17,575 bases of DNA, taken from NCBI GenBank assembly GCA_029240815.1, contig JARDZO010000098.1, positions 1 to 17,575 of the forward strand. The letters are read 5' to 3'. This DNA comes from Brevibacillus sp. (GTDB taxonomy: Bacteria; Bacillota; Bacilli; Brevibacillales; Brevibacillaceae). The notes under the pieces are model-generated. The model did not search any database, was not told where the DNA came from, and worked only from the letters and a program-made list of their open reading frames with translations. This document shows, piece after piece, positions 14,265 through 17,575 of this stretch. Both the position numbers and the translations under genes were made by a program. Numbering within the stretch: position 1 is the stretch's first letter; every line of letters begins with the position of its first letter.

Positions 14265-15359
14265 ATGAGCAAGGTTCGCTCAGCTCCCGACTTCGTAATT
14301 GTTTTTGCAACACTTTTTTTATTAGGAATTGGCATCGTGATGGTGTATAGTGCAAGTGCAATTGTTGCGCAAAAGGCACCCTTCAATGACCCGTATTTCT
14401 TTGCCAAGCGGCAGTTGATCTTTGCTCTGCTCGGCATCACTGCGATGTACATAACAATGAATATCGACTATTGGGTCTGGAAGCAGTGGGCCAAGCCGGG
14501 GTTCTATGCAAGCATAGGATTGTTGATCCTCGTACTGATTGTAGGGATTGAGGTCAATGGCTCCAAGAGCTGGCTTGGTTTTGGCGCGTTCGGAATTCAG
14601 CCCGGAGAGTTTGCCAAGCTGGGTGTCGTAGCTTACTTGGCTCGGTGGCTATCTGACAATCAAAAGCAGATCGTCTTGTTCCGAAAAGGTCTCATTCCAG
14701 CACTGGCCATTCCGATGGCATGTTTTGGTTTGATCATGCTGCAGCCGGATTTGGGGACAGGTACCGTCTTGACGGGTACTGCGATCGTGATGATCTTTGC
14801 GGCTGGTGCGAGAATCAGTCATTTCGCTGCTCTAGGAATGGTAGGGGTGGCTGGTTTCATTGGATTGATCTTGTCTGCCCCATACCGGATCAAACGCATC
14901 ACGTCGTTCCTCGATCCATGGTCTGATCCATTGAATACGGGATATCAAATCATTCAGTCGCTCTACGCGATTGGACCGGGTGGACTGTTGGGACTCGGGC
15001 TTGGACAGAGTCGACAAAAGCACTTGTACTTACCTGAGCCGTACAATGACTTCATCTTCTCCATTGTAGCCGAAGAATTGGGCTTTATCGGTGGAACGCT
15101 CATTTTGCTTTTGTTCCTCTTGCTTTTATGGAGGGGAATGCGGACGGCGATTACTGCTCCTGATTTGTTCGGAAGCTTGCTGGCACTCGGAATCATCGGC
15201 ATGATTGCCATCCAGGTGATCATCAACATTGGTGTGGTAACAGGGATGTTTCCCGTGACAGGTATTACACTACCATTTTTAAGCTACGGGGGTTCCTCTC
15301 TTACGCTGATGCTGACAGGCGTGGGAGTCTTGTTGAACATTTCCCGTTTTTCTAGATAA
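14265..15359 (+). CDS. spoVE: Stage V sporulation protein E, SEDS-family glycosyltransferase
   Basis: SpoVE is a polytopic SEDS peptidoglycan polymerase related to FtsW and RodA, needed for spore cortex synthesis and paired with SpoVD. The 364-residue protein has about ten membrane segments. GIVMVYSASA, YFFAKRQL, QPDLGTGTV (160-168), LSAPYRIKRITSFLDPW, SLYAIGPGGLLGLGLGQSRQ, LPEPYNDFIF and PVTGITLPFLSYGGSS are nearly identical to B. subtilis SpoVE. E271 in AEELGF matches an essential glutamate of that protein. ATG 14265 follows GAGAAAGGATGA. The 79-base gap after murD plus a SigE-like promoter suggests extra sporulation control. In some relatives the cluster copy acts as FtsW; the closer match here is SpoVE, but a vegetative role cannot be excluded. 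Confidence 0.93.
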   Translation: MSKVRSAPDFVIVFATLFLLGIGIVMVYSASAIVAQKAPFNDPYFFAKRQLIFALLGITAMYITMNIDYWVWKQWAKPGFYASIGLLILVLIVGIEVNGSKSWLGFGAFGIQPGEFAKLGVVAYLARWLSDNQKQIVLFRKGLIPALAIPMACFGLIMLQPDLGTGTVLTGTAIVMIFAAGARISHFAALGMVGVAGFIGLILSAPYRIKRITSFLDPWSDPLNTGYQIIQSLYAIGPGGLLGLGLGQSRQKHLYLPEPYNDFIFSIVAEELGFIGGTLILLLFLLLLWRGMRTAITAPDLFGSLLALGIIGMIAIQVIINIGVVTGMFPVTGITLPFLSYGGSSLTLMLTGVGVLLNISRFSR

Positions 15360-15373
15360 GGATGTGAATGGAT

Positions 15374-16477
15374 ATGCGCGTCGTCCTAACAGGCGGTGGC
15401 ACAGGTGGTCATATTTATCCGGCGCTTGCGGTGGCGAGGGAAGTTTCTCGCCAACATCCGCAGGCTGCCTTTTTGTATATCGGTAGTAAACATGGACTAG
15501 AAGCCGAGCTCGTTCCGCGGGCTGATATTCCTTTTCAATCTGTCGAAATCAGTGGGTTGAAAAGAAAGCTCAGTCTGGATAATGTAAAAACAATCTGGAA
15601 ATTTATCCGCGCCGTATCAGACTCCAAGCGCATGCTCCGTGAGTTCAAGCCGGATGTCGTGATCGGGACGGGTGGCTACGTTTGTGGCCCAGTCGTGTAC
15701 GCCGCAGCAAAGCTGGGGATTCCTACGCTCGTGCATGAACAAAACGTGGTACCCGGGTTGACGAATAAATTTCTGTCGCGATCCGCGAGCAAGATTGCCG
15801 TTTCGTTTTCCGAGTCGCTCGCCTTTTTTCCTCCAGCCAAAACGGTACTGACGGGAAATCCTCGCGCGACAGAGGTCATGCATGGGAACGCAGAGGCAGG
15901 ACGTAGCTTTTTGGGTGTGGATCCAAATAAGAAAATCGTCCTGATTTTCGGGGGGAGCCGTGGTGCGCGGGCAATCAATGAGGCTGTGCTGTCCATGGTC
16001 GGTCACATGTCCACACTCACCGATACTCATTTTGTCTATGTGACGGGTGACGTCCACTACGAGAAAATTTCCGCCTCCTTACGGGAAATGGAAAATCTCC
16101 CCGGCAACCTTTCCGTCCTTTCATTCGTCCACAATATGCCGGATGTTTTGGCTGCCACGCATGTGCTCGTCGGGCGTGCAGGGGCATCAACACTGGCTGA
16201 AGTAACGGCGCTGGGAGTGCCTTCCATCCTGATTCCGTCACCGTACGTAACCAACAACCATCAGGAAAAAAATGCGCGCGGACTGGAACGGGCAGGTGCC
16301 GCACAGGTGATAGTCGAACGTGAGCTGAGCGGGGATAGCCTGCTGCAATCGTTGACAGACCTCTTGCAAGATCAAGCGCGTTGGGAGCAAATGCGCAAAA
16401 GCTCCCTGTCACTAGGGATGCCCCAAGCAGCTACTGATATCGTTGCACAATTGAGTGCACTGGCACGTAAAAAATGA
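15374..16477 (+). CDS. murG: UDP-GlcNAc:lipid I N-acetylglucosaminyltransferase MurG
   Basis: MurG is a peripheral membrane enzyme (GT28 family) on the cytoplasmic face that adds GlcNAc to lipid I, giving lipid II. The 367-residue product has two Rossmann-like domains. The N-terminal one has GGGTGGH (7-13), GTGGYVCGPV (98-107) and HEQNVVPGLTNK (121-132); the C-terminal donor domain has GGSRGA (193-198), RAGASTLAE (268-276) and PSPYVTNNHQEKNAR (288-302). ATG 15374 gives the family start MRVVLTGGGTGG and has AAGGATGTGA (one mismatch to the ideal Shine-Dalgarno) at a good distance. ATG 15368, two codons earlier, is possible but very close to that site. Only 14 bases separate it from spoVE. Confidence 0.96.
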   Translation: MRVVLTGGGTGGHIYPALAVAREVSRQHPQAAFLYIGSKHGLEAELVPRADIPFQSVEISGLKRKLSLDNVKTIWKFIRAVSDSKRMLREFKPDVVIGTGGYVCGPVVYAAAKLGIPTLVHEQNVVPGLTNKFLSRSASKIAVSFSESLAFFPPAKTVLTGNPRATEVMHGNAEAGRSFLGVDPNKKIVLIFGGSRGARAINEAVLSMVGHMSTLTDTHFVYVTGDVHYEKISASLREMENLPGNLSVLSFVHNMPDVLAATHVLVGRAGASTLAEVTALGVPSILIPSPYVTNNHQEKNARGLERAGAAQVIVERELSGDSLLQSLTDLLQDQARWEQMRKSSLSLGMPQAATDIVAQLSALARKK

Positions 16478-16533
16478 TCAAATGGGCGACTGTCACGCCG
16501 ATCTGGGCGGGCGCATAGTATGGAGCAAACACG

Positions 16534-16568
16534 TGATAAGAACTAGGTCTGACCTAGCATGTGTATCA
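16534..16568 (+). promoter_or_regulatory. Palindrome / hairpin next to the murB ribosome-binding site
   Basis: CTAGGTC-T-GACCTAG (16543-16557) is a perfect 15-base palindrome. Flanking TGATA (16534-16538) and TATCA (16564-16568) can extend it as an outer stem, whose last base is the first base of the AGGAGG site (16568-16573) of murB. It could be a DNA operator or an RNA hairpin. The rest of the 103-base murG-murB gap shows no clear promoter. Confidence 0.5.
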
Positions 16569-16580
16569 GGAGGTTCACAG

Positions 16581-17486
16581 ATGAAACTAATCGCAGATGA
16601 GTTGAGGCAAGCGGGTATCGAAAAAGTGTGGACCAATGAACCTCTCGCCAATCATACGACTTGGCGGATCGGGGGTCCTGCTGACTTGTTAATCCAGCCC
16701 AAGGATAAAGATTCCTTGCAGGCAGCCTTGCAAATTATCCATCGTCATGAAATTCCTTGGAGTGTAATCGGGCGCGGTTCCAACCTTCTGGTGAGGGACG
16801 GAGGGATACGCGGAGCCGTGCTCAAGGTGGCTGAGGGTTTGAGTCACTGCGAGTTCAGGGGCGAAGAGGTGTGTGTGGGTGCCGGATATTCCATGATCCG
16901 CCTGGCGATGGAAACGGGCAAGATGGGGTTGACAGGGATGGAGTTCGCGGGAGGTATTCCTGGTACGGTAGGCGGTGCCGTCTACATGAATGCAGGTGCG
17001 CACGGATCTGATCTTTCACGTATTCTTATTGATGCCGAGATCCTCTTTGAAAACGGTGAAAGGAAAGTGTTGACGAACGAGGAAATGAGCTTCAGTTATC
17101 GGACTTCACTCTTACAAAAGAGAAAGGGTATCGTGATAGAGGCGCGGTTCCAATTACGCACGGGCGATCGCAAGGAAATTGCGGCAACGCTCGCGGTAAA
17201 CAAGGAACGGCGACGTCTGACGCAGCCTTTGCAAATGCCGTGTGCCGGTAGCGTGTTTCGCAATCCGCCAGGGGATCACGCAGGTCGCTTGATTGAAGCG
17301 GCTGGGCTGAAGGGCTATCAAATCGGTGGAGCTCAAGTTTCTGAAAAACACTCGAATTTCATTGTCAATTGTGGAGGAGCCACGGCTACCGACGTCCTCA
17401 CCTTGATTAACTACGTTCGGAATACGATCCAGAGTCAATATGGGATTGATATGCATCCGGAAGTCCTGGTGGTGGGCGAGGGGTAA
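16581..17486 (+). CDS. murB: UDP-N-acetylenolpyruvoylglucosamine reductase MurB
   Basis: MurB is a cytoplasmic FAD enzyme that uses NADPH to reduce enolpyruvyl-UDP-GlcNAc to UDP-MurNAc. The 301-residue protein has NEPLANHTTWRIGGPAD (19-35), the FAD-binding IGRGSNLLVRDGGIRG (63-78), EFAGGIPGTVGGAVYMNAGAH (121-141), R174 in FSYRTS, the proton-donor serine S224 in CAGSVFRNP and E294 in MHPEV. The length and the Tyr-loop-free C-terminus fit the Gram-positive type IIb form. ATG 16581 follows a perfect AGGAGG by 7 bases. The frame is open upstream to 16455, overlapping murG, but that extension does not resemble the family. GGAGGTGA for the next gene begins 3 bases after the stop. Confidence 0.96.
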   Translation: MKLIADELRQAGIEKVWTNEPLANHTTWRIGGPADLLIQPKDKDSLQAALQIIHRHEIPWSVIGRGSNLLVRDGGIRGAVLKVAEGLSHCEFRGEEVCVGAGYSMIRLAMETGKMGLTGMEFAGGIPGTVGGAVYMNAGAHGSDLSRILIDAEILFENGERKVLTNEEMSFSYRTSLLQKRKGIVIEARFQLRTGDRKEIAATLAVNKERRRLTQPLQMPCAGSVFRNPPGDHAGRLIEAAGLKGYQIGGAQVSEKHSNFIVNCGGATATDVLTLINYVRNTIQSQYGIDMHPEVLVVGEG

Positions 17487-17501
17487 CACGGAGGTGAAAG
17501 T

Positions 17502-17575
17502 TTGGAGACTTTTGCGATCGAAGGCGGAAGACCTCTGTCCGGTTCGCTTCGGATCCAAGGAGCTAAGAACGCTGC
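17502..17575 (+). CDS. murA: UDP-GlcNAc 1-carboxyvinyltransferase MurA (N-terminal 24 codons)
   Basis: Only the first 24 codons are in the window. They read METFAIEGGRPLSGSLRIQG-AKNA, the typical MurA N-terminus (IxGGxxLxGxxxxxGAKNA). From TTG 17502 the substrate-binding pair falls at K22-N23, the same numbers as in E. coli MurA. GGAGGTGA (17490-17497) is well placed upstream, with 7 bases from GGAGG to TTG. MurA makes the first committed step, transfer of enolpyruvate to UDP-GlcNAc, and MurB carries out the next, so adjacency fits. A GTG at 17495 opens another frame with no family resemblance. The short length limits certainty. Confidence 0.85.
   Translation, partial: METFAIEGGRPLSGSLRIQGAKNA

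Noticed and set aside
17495..17575. GTG 17495 opening another frame after murB.
   Set aside because: It overlaps the Shine-Dalgarno of the MurA frame and its product has no recognisable family, whereas the TTG 17502 frame is clearly MurA.
1..17575. Defence islands, prophage, CRISPR arrays, toxin-antitoxin or other accessory systems.
   Set aside because: All long frames on the coding side are accounted for by core genes, and no phased repeats other than the MraZ boxes were seen.

Overview
The window is chromosomal DNA of an endospore-forming Bacillales bacterium, most likely Brevibacillus or a close Paenibacillaceae relative. It carries most of a division and cell wall (dcw) cluster. It holds two sporulation-type genes (spoVD, spoVE), a meso-diaminopimelate-type MurE, Bacillus-like Shine-Dalgarno sites with GTG and TTG starts, and roughly 50% GC by eye. 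The genus is an inference from gene order and protein similarity as I remember them.

Left part (1-3590): the 5' part of an APC-family amino-acid transporter (YjeH-like, minus strand, cut by the window edge) faces a LysR-type regulator. Their short gap holds overlapping divergent promoters and an 18-bp interrupted palindrome. Next comes a short-form S-adenosylhomocysteine hydrolase homologue (ahcY) with a perfect Shine-Dalgarno and a strong terminator. Its nucleoside-pocket residues differ from the classical enzyme.

Right part (3587-17575): mraZ - rsmH - ftsL - pbpB - spoVD - murE - mraY - murD - spoVE - murG - murB - murA (start only), all on the plus strand. The order follows Bacillus subtilis from mraZ to murB, with no murF. 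A murA start follows murB where B. subtilis has divIB. MraZ is the cluster regulator and its GTGGGG-type repeats lie just upstream. RsmH methylates 16S rRNA. FtsL and PBP2B belong to the divisome. MurE, MraY, MurD, MurG and MurB build and flip-ready the lipid II precursor. SpoVD and SpoVE form the spore-cortex transpeptidase/SEDS pair.

The junctions are more structured than a simple read-through operon would need. There is a terminator plus a multi-hairpin leader between ftsL and pbpB, and a long hairpin hiding the spoVD ribosome-binding site. A hairpin and promoter precede murE, a SigE-like promoter sits at the end of murD before spoVE, and a palindrome lies next to the murB Shine-Dalgarno. 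These suggest the cluster is cut into separately controlled vegetative and sporulation segments. I found no CRISPR array, mobile element, tRNA/rRNA or toxin-antitoxin system. The genes themselves are well known, and any novelty is in the intergenic RNA structures and the AhcY pocket.
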